Assembly (NCBI RefSeq): GCF_026262505.1
Contig: NC_067206.1
Coordinates: forward strand, 6,848,879 to 6,912,878
Origin: Trichomonas vaginalis G3
Taxonomy: Eukaryota; Parabasalia; Trichomonadida; Trichomonadidae
Direction of reading: 5' to 3'
Length of the DNA: 64,000 nt
A program made the position numbers and the translations under genes. Positions within the stretch are counted from its first letter, which is position 1, and every line of letters starts with the position of its first letter. Below, one piece after another: positions 1-11,200 of this stretch. Below the pieces are notes generated by a model. That model searched no databases and was not told where the DNA came from. It saw only the letters and a program-made list of their open reading frames with translations.

Positions 1-1
1 C

Positions 2-484
2 GATATCAATGATTGCCTTTATCCATCAATTTTGTTTGATAACCCATTTGTTTGCGAATATATGATTCATTTGGGTGCTGATATCCAAGTAAATATAGAC
101 CCATTTGGATCACCGCTCCAATATGCATTAAATAAAGGTTGTTATGCTTCAGCAAAATACCTCATTTCAAAAGGTTCTGATATTGAAGTAGTTGATGATA
201 AAGGAAGAACATATCTCATTATTGCATCTGTTAATAATTACCAAGAAAGAGTTCGAGGTGCTGTTTTATGTGGTGCAAATATAAATAAAAAGGATTTAAG
301 TGGAAAAACTGCACTCCATTATTCAGTTGATGTAAGGAATGAAAAAACTGTTGAATTCCTTATTTCACACGGTGCTGATGTCAATGCAAGGGACAATTCG
401 GACATTACACCTCTTAGTATTGCGAAGACTCTTGGAGAAACAAAAATTGAACAAATTCTTCTTTCACATGATGCAAAAATATAA
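2..484 (+). CDS. Ankyrin repeat protein, C-terminal part (cut by window edge)
   Basis: The reading frame is open to the left edge of the window, so this is the 3' end of a longer gene. About 160 residues are visible and form four to five ankyrin repeats; diagnostic pieces are GSPLQYALNKGCYASAKYLI, SGKTALHYSVDVRNEKTVEF and LISHGADVNARD. The final repeat is followed by a short tail and a stop, the usual layout of trichomonad ankyrin proteins, in which a DUF3447 N-terminal domain precedes the repeats. Ankyrin repeats bind proteins; the partner and cellular role of this member are unknown. There is no internal start worth choosing, because the first ATG would cut a repeat. Family assignment is firm, the function is not. 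Confidence 0.85.
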   Translation, partial: DINDCLYPSILFDNPFVCEYMIHLGADIQVNIDPFGSPLQYALNKGCYASAKYLISKGSDIEVVDDKGRTYLIIASVNNYQERVRGAVLCGANINKKDLSGKTALHYSVDVRNEKTVEFLISHGADVNARDNSDITPLSIAKTLGETKIEQILLSHDAKI

Positions 485-639
485 ATACGCTAAAAAATCT
501 CATTTAAATCCAAGTAAAAATGATTTACATAAAATATCATCTTATTTTTGTTTTATTCTTTAGATAATGAATATCTTATATCATCATATATCAATATAAA
601 ATCACTAACATAAATGGACTTGTAGAAAAATGAGAATAT

Positions 640-930
640 CCTTATTTATTCAAATTCAAAATAATCAATCCAAAGAAAAAAAGCAATCATTCGAGAGATA
701 TTTTAAATATAATCTCAGTATTTAAGGAATCTAGTGATTTTGAGAGTGTTTACAAAACCTTTGAAGAACTTTCTGCTGGAGGTGATCGAGAAATGATGTC
801 AAATACTTGTGAAGAATGATTTTGGGAAATGTAAAAAGAGCAAAAATATAATGTATTTCTTGATGCATGTAAAAAGGGAAATATTCATCTTATCAAATCA
901 CTTATTTTTGTATATTATTTTCATAAAAAA
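640..930 (+). pseudogene. Relic of a second ankyrin/DUF3447-type gene
   Basis: One frame of this stretch reads like the N-terminal part of a trichomonad ankyrin protein: SSDFESVYKTFEELSAGGD, then a CEE motif, then NVFLDACKKGNIHLIKSLI, which is the first ankyrin repeat. Two in-frame stops near 819-834 interrupt it and the frame dissolves after about 930. It therefore looks like a decayed duplicate of a family member on the same strand as the gene at the window start. The rest of 485-1236 is AT-rich and I see nothing in it except a short GC-richer block at about 1193-1230, just before the next gene. Confidence 0.6.
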
Positions 931-1236
931 TTACTGAATGTCATTAGGATAATTTCAAATTTAACGGATTTGATATAGATATCTGAATAAATCCCAAATT
1001 AACATCTAATGTAAATACTGACTTTATATTCGCAGTGTGTTTAGAAATATATCACGTAGATACTCCAAGTAATTCCATTTCCATCTTTAATTTCTAAAAA
1101 TCATAATAAATATCTTAATGATGGTATTCATTTTCACCTTTGTGATCGATATGTACACTATAGTCTATAAAATTTAGACTTCGCATAAATAAACGGTCAA
1201 CAAATTCCCGCCCAAAAACGTGACGCGCTCCAATCT

Positions 1237-2817
1237 ATGAATTATTCATCTGTTTCATACGACGGGAAGAACCCACGGAGTGCCTCAAAATCATCATATT
1301 CTTCAGACATATTCAATCAAACTGAAAGTATTTCGCAGTATATTAAAAGCCATTATAATACTCGCAAAAATGATCCGGCGTTTAACTTATTACAAGAGTT
1401 TTTTGGAGTGTTTCATGATCAAATGCGAATTAACTTCGATTTGAGAAACGAACTTACACTAATACGCCGAAATCCAACGTATAACCAACAACAATTACAA
1501 CAAAGAAAAGATAACATTGAAACATTTATGAAGTATTTTAACAAGGTCAAGCAATATCCTCACAAAGATTTACAAGAAGTTAAAATTACAATTGAAGATG
1601 ATATCAAAATATTAACAGAAAAGAATAAATTGACCGAAGAAATGAAATCAAACACACAGACAAGGCAATCATTACAAACTGCGATCAATGATCTCGAAAA
1701 ATCAATTGAAGCTCACGATAACGAATTCCAAAAAATAATGAAAACATTAAACAGTACAATAGCATCTTCATCATCCAAAGCTATTCAACTACAAAATTCG
1801 ATCGACGACTTAACTCCTTGCATTAACTCATTAAAAATCAGAGTTGATGAAAAAGAAGCAAAAAAACAAGAACTTTTAAGTGTTTTGGATTCAAAAAGAC
1901 AACAGCTATCAGAAATACGTAATATTAATGACCAATCGCATGAGAGAAGAAGTGAAATTAAAACGAAACTTCGTACAAAATTAGGAAAATTAACAGCCAC
2001 TTACCATAGATTACTTGATGATGAGAAACCCTTGATAAAAGCTCTTGAAGATGTAGAAGCACAACTTTCTAAGATCAAAGATGAATCAAAAATCGAAATT
2101 GAAAAATATAATTCCGAAAGTACTGAGTTATTGACAACAATACAAGAGATTGATTCAAAAATAACCGAAGTAAAGTCAGTTCATACATCAAATCAGTCTT
2201 CTCGCAGTGATTTTCAGAGAACAATAAAATTAAATCATCAAATTCACGAAAACTCATTGACAGAACAGAAGAAACTCAGAACAAAAATAGATAAAATAAA
2301 TATTTCTATAGAGAAACTCCTTCAAAACTCAAAAACAATTGAAGATGAAATCAAAATTACAAAAGATTCACGAGAAAATGTCTCAAATCAGATCAAACTC
2401 CGCACAGAACAAATAGAACAACTCCGCCAAGAAAATAACAGACTTGCTTCACTAATAAGAGTTCATCAAGAGAATATTCAAAATGAAGAATCTCAAAATC
2501 AGGCAATTAAATCAGAATTAACAACAATTCAGACAGAATTACATAGTTCTAGGGAAGAATGTGATATCCATACTGACAAAATAGAGTTAGTTCGTAAAAC
2601 ATTGTCTGCATTTTCTTCACTTCAAGATGCAATGCTTCTAAATGGAGTTATGAGTCCTCTGGGAGTTGCTTCAAGAGCTATAGAGTTTATTAGATTATCT
2701 AGACAGAAATTGGAAGATGACGAACCTCCAACACGAATCACTTCTCGAATGGTAAAGGAAGAAATCGAGGAGTTGAATCATTCAATATCAATTATTGATG
2801 AAAAGTTGAATAATTAA
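1237..2817 (+). CDS. Coiled-coil protein, 526 aa
   Basis: A single uninterrupted frame from an ATG to TAA. The first ~60 residues are Ser/Tyr-rich and low complexity; residues ~60-110 are mixed; from ~110 to ~440 the protein is an almost continuous coiled coil rich in Glu, Lys, Gln, Ile and Leu. The C-terminus (residues ~450-526) contains a more hydrophobic patch (LQDAMLLNGVMSPLGVASR) and ends in another short helix. There is no signal peptide or membrane segment. Such proteins in trichomonads are usually cytoskeletal or centrosome/axoneme-associated, but nothing in the sequence fixes a family. No clear TCAYW initiator is seen; the 45 bases before the start are unusually GC-rich for this locus. 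Gene call is firm, function unknown. Confidence 0.8.
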   Translation: MNYSSVSYDGKNPRSASKSSYSSDIFNQTESISQYIKSHYNTRKNDPAFNLLQEFFGVFHDQMRINFDLRNELTLIRRNPTYNQQQLQQRKDNIETFMKYFNKVKQYPHKDLQEVKITIEDDIKILTEKNKLTEEMKSNTQTRQSLQTAINDLEKSIEAHDNEFQKIMKTLNSTIASSSSKAIQLQNSIDDLTPCINSLKIRVDEKEAKKQELLSVLDSKRQQLSEIRNINDQSHERRSEIKTKLRTKLGKLTATYHRLLDDEKPLIKALEDVEAQLSKIKDESKIEIEKYNSESTELLTTIQEIDSKITEVKSVHTSNQSSRSDFQRTIKLNHQIHENSLTEQKKLRTKIDKINISIEKLLQNSKTIEDEIKITKDSRENVSNQIKLRTEQIEQLRQENNRLASLIRVHQENIQNEESQNQAIKSELTTIQTELHSSREECDIHTDKIELVRKTLSAFSSLQDAMLLNGVMSPLGVASRAIEFIRLSRQKLEDDEPPTRITSRMVKEEIEELNHSISIIDEKLNN

Positions 2818-2986
2818 CTAGTAGTAAATAATTTGTTTGTTTTTTTATACTTTTAATTATATATATTTTTATAGATATCTAATTAAGGATGCAATTACTT
2901 CATTCTGACAATCTCAAAATTTTCTTGACAACAGTTTTATTTACTATATTTTCAATGCAAAAATGAGTATTATCGTTTTCATCTTT

Positions 2987-4824
2987 TTATGGAATAAAAC
3001 TGTTGTCTGAGATAGTAATAAGACCTTCGCCAAATGCAGCAGATTCAAGATTAATGCATGACTTGAAACACTCATATTCGATAGTGTTGCAAGAAATGGT
3101 AAGAGATGTCAGATTGCTCTCTTTGAATGCGTACTTGTCGATGCTTTTGAATGTTGGTTTAAGACCACATGATGAAATGCCGCTTCTGTAAAAGGCATAC
3201 TGGCTGATGTTCACGAGATTAGTGCTGTCAATACCAATGTCACCGATAGAATAGCAGTTGCTGAATGCATACTGGCCGATGCAGACAACAGTTGATGGAA
3301 GGCGGATAGAGTTCAGAAGTACGCAGTCCTGGAAACAAAAGTCTGGGATAGTCGTGATCTGAGTGTTATCGAGAGAGACAGATGTGAGAAAAGAGCATTT
3401 GTTGAAACACGATTTGCCAAGAGATTTGAGACCTGATGGAAAAGAGATAGATTTGAGTTTTGAACCAGAAAAGCATGAATCACCAATAACAAGGTTTTCG
3501 TTGTCAGAGAAAATAAGTGTGTTGATACTCTTCTCTGCAAAGGTGAGACCACCAATGCTTGTGCATGAACTAGGAATAACAAGATCAACATTCTCTTCGG
3601 TGCCGAAGTAAAGATTGAGTGATTGCCTGTTGTTTGTGAACATCATGAAGTCCTTGATGAGGGTCGATGGATTTCGACTTGTGATATTGATGTTTTTTAT
3701 TCCAGAGAATGCCATCTCTCCAATTGTGATTTCATTTTCTTTAAAACAACTGTATTCAACTTATAACAATTCATAAATGCTTTCGCACCAATAGATTGCA
3801 AACTGTTTGGTAATTCGATCTTGGCTAAATTTATACAATTTTGAAATGCAGAACTATCGATTGTAATGATAGACTCTGTAAGGGTAACAGATGTTAATGA
3901 AGCACAATAACCAAACATTCTATCTGTTACATGTTGTATTTGTCTTGGAAATACGAAATTGACAAGAAGGGTTTGATAAAATATTACAATACCTAATTTT
4001 TTAACGCTTTCAGGAATGATAACGTTAGTGAGTCTGGCTCTTTGGAACGCTCCACTTGATATTGTTGTCACAAATGATGGAATTTCAAAATCACCACTCA
4101 CTGGAGCAATTAATAATGTGTCATTATTCTCACCTGTATAGATGACATTCTTATCAACTTTAAATTTTTGATTTTCTGGGTGAATATCAAAATGATCAAT
4201 CGGACATCCTGTGAATGATGGTTCTAAATTACTCAAATTTTTAGGAATATAAAAATATGTTAACTTAGCCATATCAAAAAGACTATCTCCAATGCTGGTT
4301 AAGTGAGAATTTGGGGAAAGTATAAATTCAGCAATATTACTTGAAAACATATAACTATCTTCTCCCGACCACGAATCAACAATTTCTAGAGAATCAGGAA
4401 TATTAACACTTGTGAGAGATGTGGTGTCATAAAAACAGCCACTCGAAAGTCGTTTAATGTTTGGTGGAAATATAACTTTATTCAATGATTTGCATCCAGA
4501 AAACAGAGAATTAGATAATGTCAGAAGATTATCACAATTCGAAAAATCTGCACTCGTCAATGATGACTTGGCAAAAACCCAACTGCCAATGTTCTCGATG
4601 AGACTCCAGCTCTCGAATCGGAGTGTCTTGATGTTCTGGCGACATGGGAAGAAAGAACTATCATCGGCTTTGCTACCACCAAGAATGTTGACAACACTTC
4701 GCTTGATAACAACATCACCTGAAACTGTGCTCGGAACGCGTCGGATGATCTTGAACTCATCTGAATCGTACTCAATACCTGTTGAAGGATCTTCATAGAT
4801 AAATAAACTAAAAACAAAAAACAA
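2987..4824 (-). pseudogene. BspA-like leucine-rich repeat protein gene, broken
   Basis: Two overlapping minus-strand frames encode consecutive parts of one BspA-like (LRR_5, Treponema pallidum-type) protein. The N-terminal part (about 4818-3740) starts with a short hydrophobic stretch and EDPSTGIEYDSDEF and carries repeats such as LTSVTLTESIITIDSSAF and IELPNSLQSIGAKAFMNC. The C-terminal part (3715-2987) continues with ITSIGGLTFAEKSI-like and IRLPSTVVCIGQYAFSNC repeats. The frames switch around 3740-3750, which looks like one frameshift. No in-frame ATG precedes the N-terminal part; a stop lies just upstream. Members of this very large family are often surface proteins implicated in adhesion, usually with a C-terminal membrane segment, which is absent here. 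A sequencing error is an alternative to true decay. Confidence 0.75.
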
Positions 4825-5213
4825 ACCTTATTTCAATTAATGCATGATAAATATGTGAATTTTTATTATCGACATATATTTTCATCCTTCTGAAAAATGT
4901 TCTAATGGCATATTCACCTATAATTGTCATTTCATAAAAAGTGGATTAAATTTTTTCAGAAGTAACCTTAAAATATAAAATTAGGTTCCAATATTATCTT
5001 TCAAGCATGTAAGGTTTTATTGTGTGTTAATATTGGTTATCTTAATCAAGCTAAACTGCATAGTAAATGTAAATTTGAAATATTTGAACTCAAAATCTTC
5101 CAAATTAATAAACATCTTCTTTTCATTAATAAAAAACGATATTATTATAATTTCAAAATATTCAATGTTTAACTACAATAATAATCCATAAAAAATATAT
5201 TTAACAATAGAGT
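4825..5213. other. Intergenic, nothing recognised
   Basis: 389 bases of AT-rich DNA between the 5' end of the BspA-like gene and the 3' end of the giant repeat protein gene. I see no reading frame, RNA gene or clear repeat in it. Confidence 0.6.
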
Positions 5214-8200
5214 TTATCTGTGTTTCGTAAGCATGTCTTCAAGTAATTTGGCGTATTGTTCTAGATCGGATTTCTCTTCTTGTTTCTTCATTAATTCTTC
5301 TTCCGATGCTCTAAGTTGCTGAAGTGCGGTTTCTCTCTTTTGTGCATTCGCAACTGAGTATGCTTCAATCTGCTGCAGCTGTTCTGGAGAGTCTTTAAGA
5401 ATCTGCCACTTCTTAGCTCTTCGCTCGTATGCAGATTTCTGCAATTTAAGTTCTCGGAAACTCTTCATTTCTTCTAAATCTTGCATCTCTGACAATTCTT
5501 TCCTCTTCTTCAAGACTTCGGAGTTCTTCTCGTTGACTTGTGCTTGTGTCTGGTCAAGCAATATCTTAGAGTTCTTGACATCATCAAGCAATGTTCTGAT
5601 TTCCGGACGGACACGAGCTGAAAGATCAGCAAGTTGTTTCTCGATTCTCACTTGATATTGTTGCATATCTTTGATGTGATTCTGTCTGATAGAGATTTCT
5701 TTCTGCAATCGGTCGTAATCTGCTTTCTTTTCATTGTATCTTCTGTTGACTTCTTGCAGTTCGAGTGATCTTTGATTAGTGATTTCGACTTCTTTCTTGT
5801 TGTTTTCTTCGTATTTCTCAATCTCGCCGGCCAATGATTGCAACTCGGATTGAAGTTTTCGGATGTTTTCTTCTTTCTGAAGTTTGACATCGGCTGCTTC
5901 TCTGATCTGAGCATCAACATCTTGCATCTGTTTACGAACATTTTCAATTTCTTCTTGTTGTCTTCGCAGACCTTCCAACTCTGCAATTTGTCGCTGAAGT
6001 TGTTTATCATCGTTGTCAATGTCTGTGCCTCGGACATCTGTAACCATAGACAAATCTCGTCTGTTGTTGTCGACATTCTTCTTGACTTGGGAAACTGCTT
6101 TCCCTGGATCGATGGAGACTGAGTTAGTTCGACTGAATGAGAGAACTGGTTTTGGTTTCTTCTTCGCAGGAGCTTGTAATTTAGCAACTTGGTTTCTTAA
6201 GTCGTTAGATTTCTTGACTTTTGCTTTGATCTGCTTTTGAAGTTCTTCGTGTCTTGCTTTCAAACTTTCTTCACTCTCGTCACCTGCTTGCTTTCTCAAT
6301 TGTGGAATTAATTCGGCCAATGGATTTCTCCGTCTAAGATTGGCAGCAATTTCTGTTTCACTGACATCAAATGCGTCGTTAGTATCATCTTTAGATGCGG
6401 AGAAAACTGGATCTGATGTTCCTAATGGTGTTGATGGACTTTGGACTGCATGGCTCTTCCTCCTCTTCTTAGGAGTGACTGTTGGACTTTCATTTCCTCC
6501 TTTTGTCGGTGTCTCGTTCAACAATAATTGATGTGCGAGTTCGTCATCCGAAACAAATTCGTAATCATAATCAAAATCATATTCGTTTGCATTAGGATCA
6601 TCAACATATAAAACACGAACTCGCCTTCGTTTCCTGTTCTTCTTCTTTGGTGTTTCGAATGGTTTGTTATTCAAATCTTCTTTTGTTAATGGTTGGCCAT
6701 CAACTTTAGATAAGATTTGTTTTCCATTCTTGTCTTGTAACAATTGTTTTCCTTTCTTGTCGAAAACTGGTTTTCCTGTTTTGTCGGTCATCAATTTGAC
6801 ATCTCTTTCCAAGATCGGTTTGTTGTCTTTGTCTGTGATTGGTTTTCCATCTTTATCATTAAGTTTCCTCAAATTACGTTCTGTAACTGGTTTTCCATCC
6901 TTGCAATTGATTGGTTTTCCGTTCAATCCGTAGACTTGGCTGCCTTCCGAAAGCATTGGACGTCCTCTTGTGTCTGTCATTGGTTTCAAGTCTGTTTCGA
7001 GGATTGGCTTGCCATTCTTGTCGTAAATGATGGAGCCATCTTTATCAAGTAATGGTTTTCCTTTGTTTTCTGTCAAAAGTTTGCCATCTTTGTCGTAAAT
7101 AGGTTTAGAATTGATGGCTAAAATTGGTTTGCCATCTCTTTCGGTCAATGGTGTTCCGTTTTTGTCTAAAACTGCTTTTCCATTCTTGTCTAAAACAACT
7201 TTATCTTCTGGTTTCTTGTTGTCTTGTTCATCATCTTCGCTGTATGAGATATAATCATATTCATGTGGTTCGCCATCTGAGAAATCGTATTCATATTCAT
7301 GATCTGGTTCTCCTGGTTTAGCATTCTCTTTTGGAACTCGGATTTTAACTCGGTGATGTCCTTTTTCATCAACAATGTTGTTGAGTTCGTTGAATGATGG
7401 ATCTCCTGTGTTGTTCTGGCTTTTATCTTTCCTTCGACGACGTCTGGCGGTATCTTTTTGATCTGGCTCTTTTTCTTGGACATTGTTGTTGTTTTCTTTT
7501 TGTCTTCTTGCTGTTTCTGAATCTTTTGATTCTTGTTTGGAAGGATCTCCTTGATTTTCTTCTTCTTTTGCATTTGATGATCTTGCATGACGTCTTCTCC
7601 TTCTTCTCGAATCATTCTTTGGTTCTTCTGGATTTGCATTGTTCTTCTCTTCATCTTCTTTGTTTTCATTTGCATTGTTTTTATCTTCATTGTTTAAGTT
7701 TCCAAGTTTGTCACGAATATTGAGATCGTTTTCATTATTTCCTTTGTTGTTTTCTTGGTTTTCAGCGTTTTCTACATTTTCTGGTTTAGAATCTTTGTCT
7801 TTGACAAGAACTGCAGAAATTGTTCCACCAATACCAAGATTTGATTTATCTTTATCACTTTCTTTATCTTTCGATGATTCTCCATCTTTCTTGCCTTCGT
7901 TGTTTTCAGCATTCACTTTGTTAGCTTCATCTTCTTTGTTTTCTTTATCTTTGACAAGATCAGCTTTAACTGCATCACGAAGATTAAGTTTGTCATCTGT
8001 TTGTTTGCCATCTTTGGATTTATCTGCAGCTGATGACTTCTCTTTGTCTTGTTCTTTATCATTCAATTTGTCTTTGTCAGCAGCTAAATCTTTAGATGAG
8101 CCAGAAACTTTGTCTTTATCTTGTTTTTGTTCTGAATCTTTCTTGTTTTCGGATTCTTTGTCTTTTTCATTTTCATTATCTTTGTCTTTGATGAGACCGC

Positions 8201-11200
8201 CTGCGATGACTGAACCAAGTCCTAATTTACCTGTTTCTGATTTATCGCCATCAACGTTTTCTGACTTAGAATCTTCGCCTTCTTTCTTATCTCTTGAATT
8301 TTCTTTATCTTTGTTTGATTCTGAAAGTTTATCTTTGCATTTGTCAGATGATTTACCTTCTTTATCTTGTTTAGATGCTTTAGCAGCTTCTGATTTATCT
8401 TTGTTTTCGTTGTCGTTCTTATCATCAGTTGACTTATCTTTGATAATGCCTTGTCCAAGGGCACCAGAAAGATTAAGTTTAGTTTCCTCATCTGTCTTCT
8501 TTTCTTTATCTTTTTCTTTATATTTATCTGCTGATTTATCATTATTTGCATCTTCGTTATTTTCGACACTTTTGAGATCTTTAGATGATTTCTGTGATTG
8601 ATCTTTGTCTCCTTTAGATTCTGCTTTTTCACCTTCTTTTCCTTCTTTTGAATCTTTTCCATCTTTTCCAGTGAGCTTGTCTGAAATAGAATCTTTGATG
8701 CCAAGTGTTCCCTTTTCATCTTTGTTCTTATCTTGTTCTTCTTTATCTTTATTAGAATCAGTAGATTTTGATCCATCAGCATTTCCTGATTTAGATTGAT
8801 CGTTGTCTTTATCTCCAGATTTAGATTGTTCTGCTAAATCTTTAGATGATTTATTTGCTGCTTTGTCATCTTTATCTTTATCTTTATCTTTATCTTTATC
8901 TTTATCTTTATCTTTATCTTGATTATCAACTGCACCAATAACAATACCTTTCATGTCTAATTTAGATGAATCTTGATCTTGCTTATCTTGCTTTTCTTGA
9001 TTGACTTTGTCATCTTTAGATTGTTGTTTATCATCATCTTTATCATTGTTGTTGTTGTTATTGCCAACATTGTTATTGTCTCCTGGTTTGTCTTCTGCTT
9101 GAGATTTAGTTGATGTTTCTTTTTCGTTGTTTTGATCTTTGACAAGTCCGGAACCAATTGCTGAAAGTGGATTAATTGTATCTTTATCCTTATCTTTATC
9201 TTTTCCTTCTGATTTACCATCTTTTTCTTGATCTTTCTTCTGAGATCCATCCTTTTCTGCATCTTTATCTTTTGAATCATTTTCATTATTTAATTTGTTC
9301 TTTTCATCTTCGGCAGATTTTTGTTCAGATTTATCTTTATCTTTTTCGCCATCTTTAGAAACAAGCTTTCCACCAATGATATCTTTAAGTGAAGCATTTT
9401 CTTTTTCATCTTTATTTTCTTCATCATCTTTTTGTTTATCATTGGATTTTTCATCTGCTTTTCCTTTTTCTTCCTTGTTTTCATTATCTTTCTTTGATTC
9501 ATTTCCATCTTTAACAAGTGCAGCAACTGCTCCAAGAACTGCGAGTTTTTCAGCATCTTTAGTTTTATCTTCTTCTTTATTCAAATCTTTCGAAGACTTG
9601 TTTGCATCTTCTTTATTGAGATCCTTTGATGATTTATTTGTTTTTTCATCTTCTTTACCAATATCTTTAGAAGATTTATTGGCATCATCTTTGGAAGATT
9701 TGTCTGCTTCTTCTTTATTGAGATCCTTTGATGACTTGTTTGCTTCATCTTTGTTTTGGTCTTTAACTAAACCTTCTCCGAGAGCTCCTTTGATGCTTAA
9801 GTTTTCTTTCTTTTCATCATCATCTTTATTGATATCTTTAGAAGACTTATTTGCTTTTTCATCATCTTTTCCTATGTCTTTAGATGATTTATTAGCTTTA
9901 TCTTCATCTTTATTAAGATCCTTTGAAGATTTGTTTGCTTCTTCTTTGTTTTGATCTTTTGATTTTTCATCTTCTTTAGAAAGATCTTTTGATGATTTAG
10001 TTGCATCATCCTTGTTCTGATCTTTGATTAAACCTTGTCCAATAGCTCCTTTGAGACTTAAATCATCCTTCTTTTCATCTTCTTTGTTTTCACCAGATTT
10101 GGCGATGTCTTTTGATGATTTGTTTGCAGCATCTTTAGATTCATCTGCTTTAGATAAATCTTTGTTAGATTTGTTTGCTTTTTCATCTTCTGCTTTTGAT
10201 GACTTATTTTCTTCATCTTTGTCTGTTGCAACAAGTCCTTTTCTATGTGCATCTTTGATTCCAAGTTTTGTATCTTCTTTATCTTTGTTTTCATCAGATT
10301 TAGCAAGATCTTTTGATGATTTGTTTGCTTCATCTTTCTTTCCATCTTTTGATTCTTTTTCTTTATCTGCAAGTGCTGAATCAACTGAGTCTTTAAGTCC
10401 AAACTTTGTCTTGTCTTCATCTTTAGATTTATCTTTTGATGCTTCTCCTTCTTTTTCATCTTTATTAGCTTTGTCATCTTCTTTTGTATTATCTTTACCT
10501 TTGTTAGCTTCATCTTCTTTGTTTTCTTTATCTTTGACAAGATCAGCTTTAACTGCATCACGAAGATTAAGTTTGTCATCTGTTTGTTTGCCATCTTTGG
10601 ATTTATCTGCAGCTGATGACTTCTCTTTGTCTTGTTCTTTATCATTCAATTTGTCTTTGTCAGCAGCTAAATCTTTAGATGAGCCAGAAACTTTGTCTTT
10701 ATCTTGTTTTTGTTCTGAATCTTTCTTGTTTTCGGATTCTTTGTCTTTTTCATTTTCATTATCTTTGTCTTTGATGAGACCGCCTGCGATGACTGAACCA
10801 AGTCCTAATTTACCTGTTTCTGATTTATCGCCATCAACGTTTTCTGACTTAGAATCTTCGCCTTCTTTCTTATCTCTTGAATTTTCTTTATCTTTGTTTG
10901 ATTCTGAAAGTTTATCTTTGCATTTGTCAGATGATTTACCTTCTTTATCTTGTTTAGATGCTTTAGCAGCTTCTGATTTATCTTTGTTTTCGTTGTCGTT
11001 CTTATCATCAGTTGACTTATCTTTGATAATGCCTTGTCCAAGGGCACCAGAAAGATTAAGTTTAGTTTCCTCATCTGTCTTCTTTTCTTTATCTTTTTCT
11101 TTATATTTATCTGCTGATTTATCATTATTTGCATCTTCGTTATTTTCGACACCTTTGAGATCTTTAGATGATTTCTGTGATTGATCTTTGTCTCCTTTAG

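Noticed and set aside
4800-4845. An intron at the start of the BspA-like gene
   Set aside because: The GT...AG pair spans only about 18 bases and lacks the trichomonad splice motifs (GTAYGT and ACTAACACACAG).
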